From positions 6,946,001 to 7,010,000 of the forward strand of contig NC_087074.1 in the NCBI RefSeq assembly GCF_026151205.1: 64,000 bases of DNA. The letters are read 5' to 3'. Made by a program: the position numbers and the translations under genes. The number at the start of each line of letters is the position of its first letter. Positions within the stretch are counted from its first letter, which is position 1. Below are positions 24,801 through 31,473 of this stretch, in pieces. The DNA is from Bolinopsis microptera (Eukaryota > Ctenophora > Tentaculata > Lobata > Bolinopsidae). Below the pieces are notes generated by a model. It was not told where the DNA came from and ran no database searches. It saw only the letters and a list, made by a program, of their open reading frames with translations.

Positions 24801-27800
24801 ACCGGCACCAGACTGGACTATACCATTTAAGGAAATCTTCCAAAATATCTCCAGCAGACAAGATACCGTTTGTTGTAGACTTGTAGCTGTATCAATGCTT
24901 GAGAAAATTACCAAACATAGCAAGAAAAGTGGACGTTTTCAAAACGTCAACACCAGTCGACAATTAGGGTATAAATATAGCTCTCAATAAAAACCTGGCA
25001 ATGTTCCAAACGCAACCAGACCAAGCTGAGTGCGATGTTTTGATAGTTTGCCAGATAATCGAGCTGTTTGTTCCTACAAGTTACTGTTCTTCATTATTCC
25101 TCTTCTAATGTTCCTATCGATGTTAATCGCAGTCGAACAATACAGTGCCCATCGCGTGGTAGAAAGTTAGCTGTTGTAAAGACATTACCATTCACATGGG
25201 ACCATTATATTATGTGAATATATTAATTCATTTAACTATCGCACACGCCCACGGGCGTGTACATAAAGCTAATGATTTACCGTGAAATGATCAGGCATTT
25301 CATAATAATTGAGTTACCATGAGGCACCTGTGAATTAAATGTTATTTCAGGATTCCTAAACAGACTTCTCCGTCACTCACCGATCTCATACTCTCGCTCC
25401 TTCAAAAGGATCCCAGCAAAAGGCTAACTTTCGGTAAGTTGAGGCATTGTGTTCGGTACTATATCATGTGGTACTGTATCATGTGGTACTGTATACTGTG
25501 TATGTGATCGGAGAGAGTGTTATTGTTTGCAAATTATTTTCAGGCGCTTGCCAAACTATGCGGGACATATTTGCAAGTTGCGCTTCGCGACTAGTTCAAA
25601 TTTGCATCACTAACGCTTAAATTTGCAAGAGACATCATGTGATATTGCGCGCCGTTCTGCGCGCGTCAGTTTCAAAGAAGATTTCCGTCAATACCCGTCT
25701 ATTTATAGATCTCAATCTGAATCAAAACAGAAGATTCTGTGCTACGGGTCTCCCTGACAATACAAATGTACGATACACGAACATGATACATTAATTTTCG
25801 TTTCATTTCAGAGGACCTCGTGAAGCACAGATTCCTGGACCCCGGTCAGCCAAGTAATGTTATTCCGGTTTCCAGCCGGAGCCCCAGGGCGTCCCCCAGC
25901 TCCTCGCCCTCCCACCCCACCTCCCGTAGTCCTAACAGTATCTCCTCTAATAAACTTGCCTCCATGCAGAGGATGAGACGTAACACGACCCCACCCAGAC
26001 CAGCTGTTGAGATACCTATCAGAACGCCTCATACTGGTATTAGTTACATCTACTAGCTACTACACTATTTACTACTATAATATTGAGTATAGGTCATCTT
26101 ACTGTGCAATAGTGGGCTGTATTTGAAAACTTCTTAGAGAAAATTGATCCCACAGATATGATAATATTTTCCAAGCAAATGACAGAATGACTGCAATGAT
26201 TTGACAGAACGTTTTTCAGTTCCAGGGGTATCTGAAGACGTGTTTGGATCACCAGATGTAGACAGCGAAGGTTTCATCTTAGTAAACACTCAGACTAAAA
26301 CAACTCCCTCCAAACTAAAATCAATAGAATCCTCCTTCATGCAAAAATCGCAAGCAATCTCATCCTCAGTGAAAACTACGGCCATGGCCACCCCAATCAA
26401 ACACACCTACTCACAAGAACACCTAGCAGACATTTCACCCTCGCCTCGCAGCAGGCAGTCTCCCATCGCTCAGAAACTGGAAGAAGACAAAATCCTGGAA
26501 ACTCCTCATTATAATATGAGAGACGCTCCTCGCAGGTTGTCCTCAGGAAGCAGGAATATTTCTGCCCCTAACTTCTTCCAGAAGAAAGCCATGTCAGTGG
26601 ACGGCCACAAGAGACACAGGTCCACCTCAGAGTCCACTCGTAACTCGACCCCGCCCAGGATGGAGCTTGTTTCCCGGTCAGTGCGACAGAGCCCCACTCG
26701 CAGACCCTTCTCAACTAACTTTGAGGACTCGTTCTACCAGCCCAGACCTCTGTCTGCCAGTAGGGTTAGCTCCGGGCAGAGTGCTCCAGCCTACTTCTTC
26801 CTAGGGGGATCTCCTTATAACAGTCCCCCGTCACTGCGCGAGAACTCTCCTCTTCAGCTCACTATGGGCGAAACCAGCCCGCCCTTCTCACAGCCCTTCG
26901 AAACACCCCCTGAACTTTCAGAAACTACTATAATGGACGTTAGTCAAATTTTGACGTGTATGTTTTTTGTGCCTGATTTTCCCAGTCTATATATCAAATA
27001 ACACATTTTCCATAAGTTACCCTACTCAAATTAAAATTTCTTTCTGATTAAGTTTGTTTGTCGCAGGAGCACCAGCGAGAAATGCTGGACGATTTCCAAG
27101 CGACGTTACAGTACACTCAAGCTATCAGAGAGGCTGCCAACTTACTCGACAAACCCTTCTCACCTACAGACTTCAAGGACAAAATAAAGTGAGTTCTTAT
27201 TAATGTGTTTGAATGGGTGGGCGACAATTGACCCCCCGACAATTGACCCCCCGACAATTGACCCCCCGACAATTGACCCCCCGACAATATAATTTAATAC
27301 AATTGACCCTGACCCTGACCCTAACCCTAACCCTAACCCTAACCCTAACCCTAACCCTAACCCTAACCCTAACCCTAACCCTAACCCTAACCCTAACCCT
27401 AACCCTAACCCTGACCCTGACCCTGACCCTGACCCTAACCCTAACCCTGACCCTGACCCAGGACTCTGACCCTAACCCTAACCCTAACCCTAACCCTGAC
27501 CCAGGACCCTAACCCTAACCCTGACCCAGGATCCTGACCCTAACCCGATCAATTGACCCCAGTGTAATTACATGGGGGGTCAATTGTCGGGGGGTCAATT
27601 GTCGTACTAAACCCTAGATTTCGCGACAATTGACCCCAGTGTAATTACATAGGGGTCAATTGTCGGGGGGTCAATTGTCGGGGGGTCAATTGTCGGGGGG
27701 TCAATTGTCGGGGGGTCAATTGTCGGGGGGTCAATTGTCGCGGTACCGTTTGAATAGCTTTTAATTTTCTGATAATCAATTTATTTCGTTATTAATAAAT

Positions 27801-29942
27801 GATTATACCTTTTGGCTTGTAAATTTATTGCATTTTCTTTATATTCTAAACAAATACCGAACTGTCGTAAATGCATTAACATAAAATCTAAAAATCTAGA
27901 AATAATTTAAAACATCGAATTGGCATCATCTCCTAAATCAATAAGTCATGCTTTACGTCCTAATTTAAGTGTCATCGTTTTCATCGACACATTTCCGAAC
28001 ACATTTCCTTTTCCCGGATCTAGTTACAAAGCAGTACCAGTAGCAGTAAGTAGAGGTGTTCCTCCGTCGTCGAGGAGCCATTCCGTCTGTGAGAAGGAGA
28101 TCAGATAGTTCTAGCAGTGCTTCAGAGAGTGGAACTCTACTTTGCTCCTTACAGTCGTCAGCAAATATCAGCTCCAGTTCTCTGAACCCTGCAAAATACG
28201 GGGCTTTTGTTTGCGTTCATCTGTCCAATCTTATTTGATGTGAATACCGATCAGATCATCCTACTGGATTGAATTTTCAGTTTGTTTGCAATTTCGTAAT
28301 CATACATAGTAGAAGTTAAAATGATTTAAGTTGAAATTAGAAATTTTACCTACCGTGACAAATGGTAATGTCTCCATCCTGTCCTTGAACAGTTGCATTG
28401 TTCATGTTCGTGCTCTCACCCAGCCAAAGGAACCCAATGAGCACAAAAAGCGATATCATCCCAGAAACAGTCAGAACAAAATGAAATAGTGACCTTCAAA
28501 TATCACGTCCGCTAAGTAATTGAGGGCGGCCGCGGGCACGTACTGGGGGCACTGTCTTATCTAGGTCTTTACGGTGGATTAGATTAAGCGTTATTTTGCT
28601 AATTATTATATCCTGAATGATAATTTTATCACGTGCTATATGCTCATGTGGTACTTGACACGTGACTGTCACGTGGGTTTCCATTTTGAACGTACTGATC
28701 TACTAGAGAGGAGTATTCTCAGAATATTTCTTGAATATTTCTTGAATATTTCTTGAATATTTCTTGAAATTTGTGCGGAATCTCTAAAATTTCGTTTTTG
28801 GGCAACCGTCACCCAAATCGAATAAACAATTTCGTGACGAATGTTATGAAAAAATGGAGGGTACACCTTTTTCATGGAATTAGAAGCAGTAAGTCATGGT
28901 CACAAGTTGTGAATTTTTGTCATGCCTGGTAAAGTTTGAGATTTCTTTGATTTACCGACAGTTTGAGGTACAGATAATCACGTATTCTGACCATATTATT
29001 GGCATTATCCTAACGGTGAGTTCCCCAGTTTACAACAAGTTTATTTTAGATGTTTCTAACAGAGAAATATGTCAGGTTACAGCAGAAGTTGATATTATGC
29101 GAAAAGTCTGAAACTATGCTTTCGGCTAATATACACCAAGCAAAGCAACAACTATTCGCAAAGACGATTTCTCCTTCCAAAACTTTCAAAGAGGTGAGAT
29201 TTTATAAAATCGATTAAGTCCCGATTTATAAATTTTAAACTTTCACGCTTTGTAATGTTTTAAAATTAGAGAATTGCACCGATGCCCCGAAATTGTTTTT
29301 TCGTTAATTCCATGATAACAGTAGAATAAATCCGTAAAACCTTTCTCCGCCGGCGCCTTAGCTTAAAAACAAAACCTAGTGTTTGACATAGGACAACTCA
29401 TTTCTAGACCCTGTAATATTCTTAATATCCAATACTGTCTCCCAGACCTTGTACTCCGTATACGGCGAGTTCTGTGCGGTCCACACCATGAAGTGCTGTT
29501 TGGAGAAGGAGATATCTGCCCTGCCTCCAAACACTGAGGAAAACCCACACTGTCCTGAGGAGATATTACTCTCATTCGCCTTCGAACAGGTAACACTGGT
29601 ACCAGTCTCACTTTTTACCAGTTTTCATTCAGTTGTCACAACTGTGCGAACCTATCAATTTCGAACACAAGCCATTGCTACTCTACTGTGCACAAACACG
29701 TATCTATCAGAAAACTAACCACAACATTCCTTTCTCAGATAAGATCAGGAATACTAGACGAAACGTACGGTCACGTGGGTGAGTGTGTAAAGAGGTACCG
29801 ACTGAGTCTAGCAATTATTCTGGGCCTCCTGTCCGAGGTAAAGTCGGAGAATGACAGGCACATCCTGTTGAAGTACGAGAACGGTCTTCAGATAAGGATA
29901 GAGAACCTCCACGGGAGGAGACGGTTACCTAACAGCACTTAA
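3832..29942 (+). CDS. ULK1/2: ULK1/ULK2 (ATG1) family autophagy-initiating serine/threonine kinase, 16 coding exons, 780 residues
   Basis: Exons: 3832-3945, 4300-4389, 4951-4992, 11364-11396, 13268-13304, 13566-13616, 17617-17732, 23055-23138, 24199-24359, 25351-25433, 25812-26036, 26220-26938, 27067-27188, 29076-29193, 29446-29589, 29739-29942. All junctions are GT-AG and the phases join into one frame of 780 codons plus stop. Kinase domain, about residues 13-270: glycine loop GHGAFAVV, catalytic Lys47 in [12 protein letters not shown] with Asp138, DFG at 166-168, activation-loop Thr181 in TLCGSPIYM, then APE. Numbers are almost identical to human ULK1. A Ser/Pro-rich linker follows, with a FILV LC3-interacting motif at residues 364-367. 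The C-terminal region (586-780) corresponds to the tandem-MIT/EAT domain that binds ATG13. Known role: phosphorylates ATG13, FIP200, Beclin-1-complex and ATG9 targets at autophagosome initiation sites. The protein is shorter than human ULK1 (1050) mainly in the linker. ATG 3832 is the first after an in-frame stop. Confidence 0.95.
4993..5916. other. ULK intron 3, 5' part
   Basis: Intron 3 runs 4993-11363. This first part has no coding signal. From about 5690 it becomes GC-richer and holds one CACGTG (near 5754) shortly upstream of the 5S gene. That may belong to the flank of the 5S copy, but I recognise no element. Confidence 0.4.
5917..6034 (+). rRNA. 5S ribosomal RNA gene (single copy, inside ULK intron 3)
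   Basis: About 118 nt match the eukaryotic 5S layout. The 5' strand of helix I (ATACGGCC) pairs with GGTGCCGTAT near the 3' end. The internal control region is present (GGGAAGTTAAGCA, then GTTAGTACTTGGATGGG and CCGCCTGGGAA), and a T run at 6034-6037 can end Pol III transcription. GGTTG near 5933-5937 pairs with CAACT near 5973-5977, where most animals have CCCTG with CAGGG. That looks compensatory and argues for a folding RNA, not a decayed copy. It lies in the same orientation as ULK. A 5S-derived SINE is possible, but I see no tail or tRNA-like extension after the T run. Confidence 0.85.
6035..8355. other. ULK intron 3, middle part
   Basis: AT-rich DNA without a supported gene. Around 8050-8140 short repeats of a 'gtgtctcac-aatatatctc' type create overlapping open frames on both strands that have no coding character. 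Confidence 0.35.
8356..8486 (+). promoter_or_regulatory. Tandem ATTGG / CACGTG module (about 41-42 bp period)
   Basis: ATTGG (inverted CCAAT) occurs at 8356, 8397, 8439 and 8481, and CACGTG at 8372, 8413 and 8455. In each unit the two motifs start 16 bp apart, and units recur every 41-42 bp, about four helical turns. CCAAT is the NF-Y site and CACGTG the bHLH (USF/TFE/MITF/Myc) site, and NF-Y with USF pairs are well known. The sequence lies in ULK intron 3. Enhancer or internal-promoter function is inference. A simple tandem duplication is the other reading. Confidence 0.5.
8763..9699 (+). mobile_element. Deleted pogo-like (Tc1/mariner superfamily) DNA transposon
   Basis: The ends are inverted repeats (CCTTAGTTCCCAAAAATTTG at 8763 and its near-complement ending at 9699), flanked by TA on both sides (8761-8762, 9700-9701), the Tc1/mariner/pogo target duplication. 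Inside, 9063-9251 reads [16 protein letters not shown]...YEDWY..., continuing after one stop and frame change as [16 protein letters not shown] to about 9363. This matches the C-terminal DDE_1 region of pogo/Tigger transposases. The N-terminal DNA-binding part and most of the catalytic core are absent. Internal A/T-rich 'aatttgggc' subrepeats lie next to both ends. Confidence 0.8.
9063..9363 (+). pseudogene. Pogo/Tigger-type transposase C-terminal remnant
   Basis: A transposase fragment with PLDISIN, the [12 protein letters not shown] segment and [13 protein letters not shown], then a TAA at 9252-9254 and continuation in another frame to [14 protein letters not shown]. The pattern of a 'PLDVSIN' motif followed by a 'W...I....SF..CGI' block is characteristic of DDE_1 transposases. 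It cannot encode an active enzyme. Confidence 0.75.
9702..11363. other. ULK intron 3, 3' part with low-complexity tracts
   Basis: Contains an AT dinucleotide tract (10011-10030), two near-copies of a pyrimidine-rich 'ccctcccccaccaaccctaacctataa...acataataataata' unit (about 10117-10240), and two CACGTG sites near 11079-11097. A minus-strand ATG frame at 10597-10803 is treated separately. Confidence 0.4.
10597..10803 (-). CDS. Possible small hypothetical ORF, 68 residues
   Basis: A true ATG frame antisense to ULK intron 3, preceded by a pyrimidine-poor but AG-ending context (tcggcag). The product is basic, with no signal peptide, no membrane helix and no recognised motif. No paralogue is visible in the window. 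It may be a chance ORF and is listed only because it starts with ATG and stands alone. Confidence 0.15.
   Translation of the reverse strand: MGKTCNTFILNRRSSKIDDLIKCAISELEHYLFKLLMSRNYKDKRHKSSDYNVAATKENQVFFFVATT
11397..12738. other. ULK intron 4, no gene seen
   Basis: AT-rich sequence without coding signal. The 3' end grades into the TTACTACTGG minisatellite. Confidence 0.35.
12739..13075. repeat. TTACTACTGG minisatellite (10-bp unit)
   Basis: About thirty units of a 10-bp repeat with consensus ggttactact, including variants with ACTAGT and ACCGGT. It ends about 190 bp before ULK exon 5. A shorter patch of the same unit lies at about 15240-15310 in intron 6. Confidence 0.9.
13617..14799. other. 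ULK intron 6, 5' part
   Basis: No gene. At 14035-14165 two related segments ('ccgacccttactgagg...gaaatgagat') resemble the decaying 3' tail of a retroelement. A G-rich tract lies at 14410-14455. Confidence 0.35.
14800..14952 (+). pseudogene. LINE reverse transcriptase C-terminal fragment
   Basis: Reads [15 protein letters not shown], a TGA, then [20 protein letters not shown] and a short tail. This is the usual C-terminus of CR1/Jockey-like RT proteins ('LWN.LP..LR....L..FK..LK..LF'), with Trp mutated to stop. Only the last 50 or so codons remain, consistent with 5' truncation at insertion. Confidence 0.7.
14953..17616. other. ULK intron 6, 3' part
   Basis: Contains three units of a 27-bp repeat (ctagataagaaccagcaaatcccg) at about 15083-15150 and a short TTACTACTGG patch at about 15240-15310. 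The remainder is AT-rich with no feature I can support. Confidence 0.4.
17718..17910 (+). repeat. Triplicated splice-site unit at the 3' end of ULK exon 7, separated by poly-C tracts
   Basis: The last 15 nt of exon 7 (cctcgtgacatcaag, encoding PRDIK) plus donor GTAACT are repeated at 17793-17807 and 17880-17894 as cctcgggacatcaag|gtaact. Each extra copy is preceded by a long C tract ending in CCCCAG, which is acceptor-like. Unit length is about 75-87 bp. Each copy is therefore a potential 15-nt in-frame microexon between the HRD and DFG motifs of the kinase. Confidence 0.75.
18952..19053. repeat. CACCAGTCAGTAGT minisatellite
   Basis: Imperfect tandem units alternating caccagtcagtagt and caccagtcacagt, in ULK intron 7. 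Confidence 0.8.
19260..19886 (-). pseudogene. 5'-truncated LINE, C-terminal part of reverse transcriptase
   Basis: An open minus-strand frame of about 208 codons without an ATG start. It carries the thumb and C-terminal pattern of non-LTR RTs: [43 protein letters not shown], then [11 protein letters not shown]. The catalytic YADD region is absent. Uninterrupted over more than 600 bp, so a fairly recent insertion, antisense in ULK intron 7. Different RT family from the elements at 1-2676 and 46029-50050. Confidence 0.75.
20429..20486. promoter_or_regulatory. Five CACGTG sites at exact 13-bp spacing
   Basis: CACGTG starts at 20429, 20442, 20455, 20468 and 20481, in a tandem unit of cacgtgacattac. 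It lies in ULK intron 7. CACGTG binds bHLH-zip factors (USF, TFEB/MITF, Myc), and TFEB-type factors are known regulators of autophagy genes. Actual regulation here is inference. Confidence 0.5.
21140..21213 (-). tRNA. tRNA-Ile (anticodon AAT)
   Basis: 74 nt, complete cloverleaf on the minus strand. Acceptor stem GGCCGTG with CATGGCC (one G-U), D arm GCTC/GAGC, anticodon stem TCGTG/CGCGA around loop CTAATAA, T arm CAGGG-TTCGATC-CCCTG, discriminator A. Box A and box B are intact. No intron and no CCA in the DNA, as expected for eukaryotes. The anticodon-stem pair differs from human tRNA-Ile in both strands, keeping pairing. Likely functional, antisense within ULK intron 7. Confidence 0.93.
21295..21455. 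repeat. Foldback element with three internal hairpins
   Basis: Outer inverted arms 21295-21324 and 21425-21455 (ttacatcactgcttataat... and complement) enclose three consecutive hairpins. These are 21324-21352 (attttcacaa/ttgtgaaaat), 21354-21388 (gttttatccaac/gttggataaaac) and 21389-21425 (gagttatatccc/gggatataactc). The layout equals that of the element at 51878-52040, though the sequences differ. No coding capacity. Confidence 0.75.
21598..22210. mobile_element. Terminal-inverted-repeat element interrupted by a SINE
   Basis: Ends 21598-21627 (gtcgctgagatgttgctaat...) and 22181-22210 are inverted copies with about 28 of 30 positions matching. A tRNA-derived SINE sits between them. Removing it leaves a MITE-sized element of roughly 200 bp. 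No clear target duplication seen. Confidence 0.6.
21692..22106 (-). mobile_element. tRNA-derived SINE with (AAGAT)n tail
   Basis: Read on the minus strand it begins with a tRNA-like head containing box A (tagcgtagttggttga) and box B (gttcgaatcc). It continues through a GC-richer body of about 330 bp and ends in an AAGAT pentanucleotide tail (plus-strand cttatcttatcttatc near 21693-21713). The tRNA-like anticodon stem is mispaired, so this is not a functional tRNA. An open frame over the body at 21681-21971 has no coding character. Confidence 0.75.
22211..23054. other. ULK intron 7, 3' end
   Basis: Two near-copies of 'accagggagataacaatagtta' at about 22223-22310. No gene supported. A minus-strand ORF of 111 codons (22665-23000) shows no domain or codon bias I can recognise. 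Confidence 0.35.
23139..24198. other. ULK intron 8 with palindromic TACCATGGTAACCAT repeats next to the donor
   Basis: Just after the splice donor, 23172-23218 contains several direct and inverted copies of accatggtaaccat, able to form a hairpin. The rest of the intron shows nothing I can annotate. Confidence 0.4.
24360..25350. other. ULK intron 9, no feature seen
   Basis: AT-rich sequence without ORF, repeat or RNA signal that I can support. Confidence 0.35.
25434..25811. other. ULK intron 10
   Basis: Short intron with a GC-rich palindromic patch (gcgcgccgttctgcgcgc near 25647-25665). Nothing else seen. Confidence 0.35.
27220..27741. repeat. Interstitial CCCTAA array flanked by inverted CGACAATTGACCCCC repeats
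   Basis: About five head-to-tail units of cgacaattgacccccc at 27220-27290 are followed by a CCCTAA/CCCTGA tandem array (about 27306-27545). Further units in inverted orientation (ggggggtcaattgtcg) follow at about 27572-27741, with two internal imperfect palindromes around gtgtaattacat. CCCTAA is the complement of the animal telomere repeat TTAGGG. The block lies in ULK intron 13 and has no coding content. The long open frame across it is an artefact of the repeat. Confidence 0.9.
27824..27829 (-). terminator. Polyadenylation signal AATAAA for the nested peptide gene
   Basis: AATAAA on the minus strand, 136 nt downstream of the stop codon at 27965, in the same orientation as the nested two-exon gene. 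Confidence 0.5.
27965..28459 (-). CDS. Nested two-exon gene: small secreted precursor with a C-terminal cationic four-cysteine peptide
   Basis: Minus strand, inside ULK intron 13. Exon 1 is 28354-28459, exon 2 is 27965-28188, with an intron of 165 bp (donor GTAGGT, acceptor TTTTGCAG, phase 1). The product is 109 residues. Residues 1-16 form a hydrophobic signal peptide ([16 protein letters not shown]). A mostly acidic pro-region with two cysteines follows, then RRRR at residues 75-78, a furin-type site. The C-terminal 31 residues have spacing C-x3-C-x9-C-x3-C, rich in Arg/Lys and aromatics between and around the cysteines, with a short acidic tail. Signal, acidic pro-region, polybasic site and two CxxxC pairs resemble precursors of beta-hairpin antimicrobial peptides (alvinellacin and tachyplesin types), but the precursor is too short for the BRICHOS domain of the annelid ones. 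Neuropeptide or other secreted ligand is possible. Function is inference. The gene structure is well supported. Confidence 0.62.
28460..29075. other. Upstream flank of the nested peptide gene, ULK intron 13 3' part
   Basis: Three E-box-like sites cluster at 28630-28676 (tcacgtgc, acacgtgac, tcacgtggg), about 170-215 bp upstream of the peptide gene's ATG on its strand. An AT-rich 'atataataatta' about 150 bp upstream could serve as a TATA-like element. A short tandem of ttgaatatttc (28730-28766) lies further upstream. Confidence 0.4.
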
Positions 29943-31312
29943 AGAGGAGCAGAGCAAGCTTCAGAAGCCGAGTAATTGAAGGACTTATGATTGATAAAAG
30001 GATGCGTGTCTGATGGATCATTGGAGATTTTAAAGGACCTTGTTTGGGCTGATAGTGGGGGTTAGAAAAGAAACCTTGGATTATTCGCCCTATTCGATTG
30101 TTACGAGTATAATGTTGTGTCCTGTAATTGTGATACTTGCATGCTGTCTCATTACTTTGACTTCAGGATCTAGCCCTGAGTTATAGAACTTGTTCAACTG
30201 TTGAGTGTTGAATGGTAGGAATAAGTCCCCACAACAGGCGAATGCGAATGATAGGTGCCAAGTGACGGCACAAAATTCTCGTCAAGGACAAACGTGATAC
30301 ATTGCCTTGCGAACACTAAAAACGATATAAAAACATGATCTAAATTTTACGTTTTATAGAATTGGAAAATTGTAAAAAAAAGCTATATATTGTAATGTAT
30401 AATGGCAAGTATTCTTATTGAAAAATGAGAAAAAGGAATGTTATTATTTTATATTAAAACCAGTAGTATTACTATTATAACTTAAAGCCATGCTATACGG
30501 AGGGCGTTGCAATGTTACATCCTAATAACAGTTTTAAAGTGCTACCACCTATTGTTGGGACACAGTCGTTGCGTAAGTAAGCTTTACTATAGTACATCAG
30601 CTCAGATGCTTTAAACTAGAATTTTAAAAGCACACTTACGCTTTGCCACGCGGTTGTGACACGTGACGATTGCGCGGCTCAATAATGGGTTGTGACACGT
30701 GACGATTGCGCGGCTCAATAATGGGTTGTAACACCGTGATGTCTTGATATAATGTTTTGATGGTATGTAATTGATATTTATTATTAACGTTGATGTAACT
30801 CTTCATTTCTTGCAGCTTAATAACTTTAATTAGGAAAATTAGTCGGGGATTTTAGGCCTGAAATGTAGGATTAAGGAGGAGGAGATTGGTTTTTTTAGTT
30901 TTATGGAAGATTTCTTACTCGTAATGAGACATAGTTAATTAATTAATTAATCAATTAGTGATCATGTCAGGTGGGATACTTATTCCTGTTAACTAATGCT
31001 AATTTAGCGTGTGCCGGGATTTGATTGATTTTATTAACGCTTATAAATGTTCGTGTGATGTGTGCCCATAATTGTACCTTAATTGATTGATTGTTTAGGA
31101 TAAAAGGGCTAATTGATAATTAGTACTAAAGATGTTTGCTCATGATTATTAACCCACAATTTGTTACGTTCCATCGGGGTGCCCTTGATTCTCGCACGAC
31201 TCACTTGCCCTCAAGTTTTTTCGGTTTTTTAACTTTTTAATTTCAGAACTGCATATGTTATTTGATCTGTGCCACGGCGGGAAGGATAACAGTGCTAAAA
31301 TAATATCAGTTG
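29943..31312. other. ULK 3' untranslated region and intergenic DNA
   Basis: An ATTAAA at 30453-30458 is a possible polyadenylation signal for ULK. At about 30653-30724 a 36-bp unit, gttgtgacacgtgacgattgcgcggctcaataatggg, is present twice in tandem with a decayed third start. A ttaattaattaatcaatta stretch lies near 30935. No ORF of note. Confidence 0.4.
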
Positions 31313-31318
31313 TTTATT
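31313..31318 (-). terminator. Polyadenylation signal AATAAA for the BPI-like gene
   Basis: AATAAA on the minus strand 156 nt beyond the BPI-like stop codon, in the correct orientation. Confidence 0.5.
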
Positions 31319-31473
31319 TTCAATTGTTATTTGTATACCAGTTCCCATATCGATAAGTGAATTTCTCACTGCCAAAAGAACTTGTTTTACTTGGAGTTCA
31401 ACTCAAGAACTTAAAACTTCTTCAAAGAAAAACAACCTCTCATCATTCACTAAACATCTTGTACATTATCAGA

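Noticed and set aside
27213-27512. 99-codon ORF of Thr-Leu repeats
   Set aside because: It is only the translation of the CCCTAA array.
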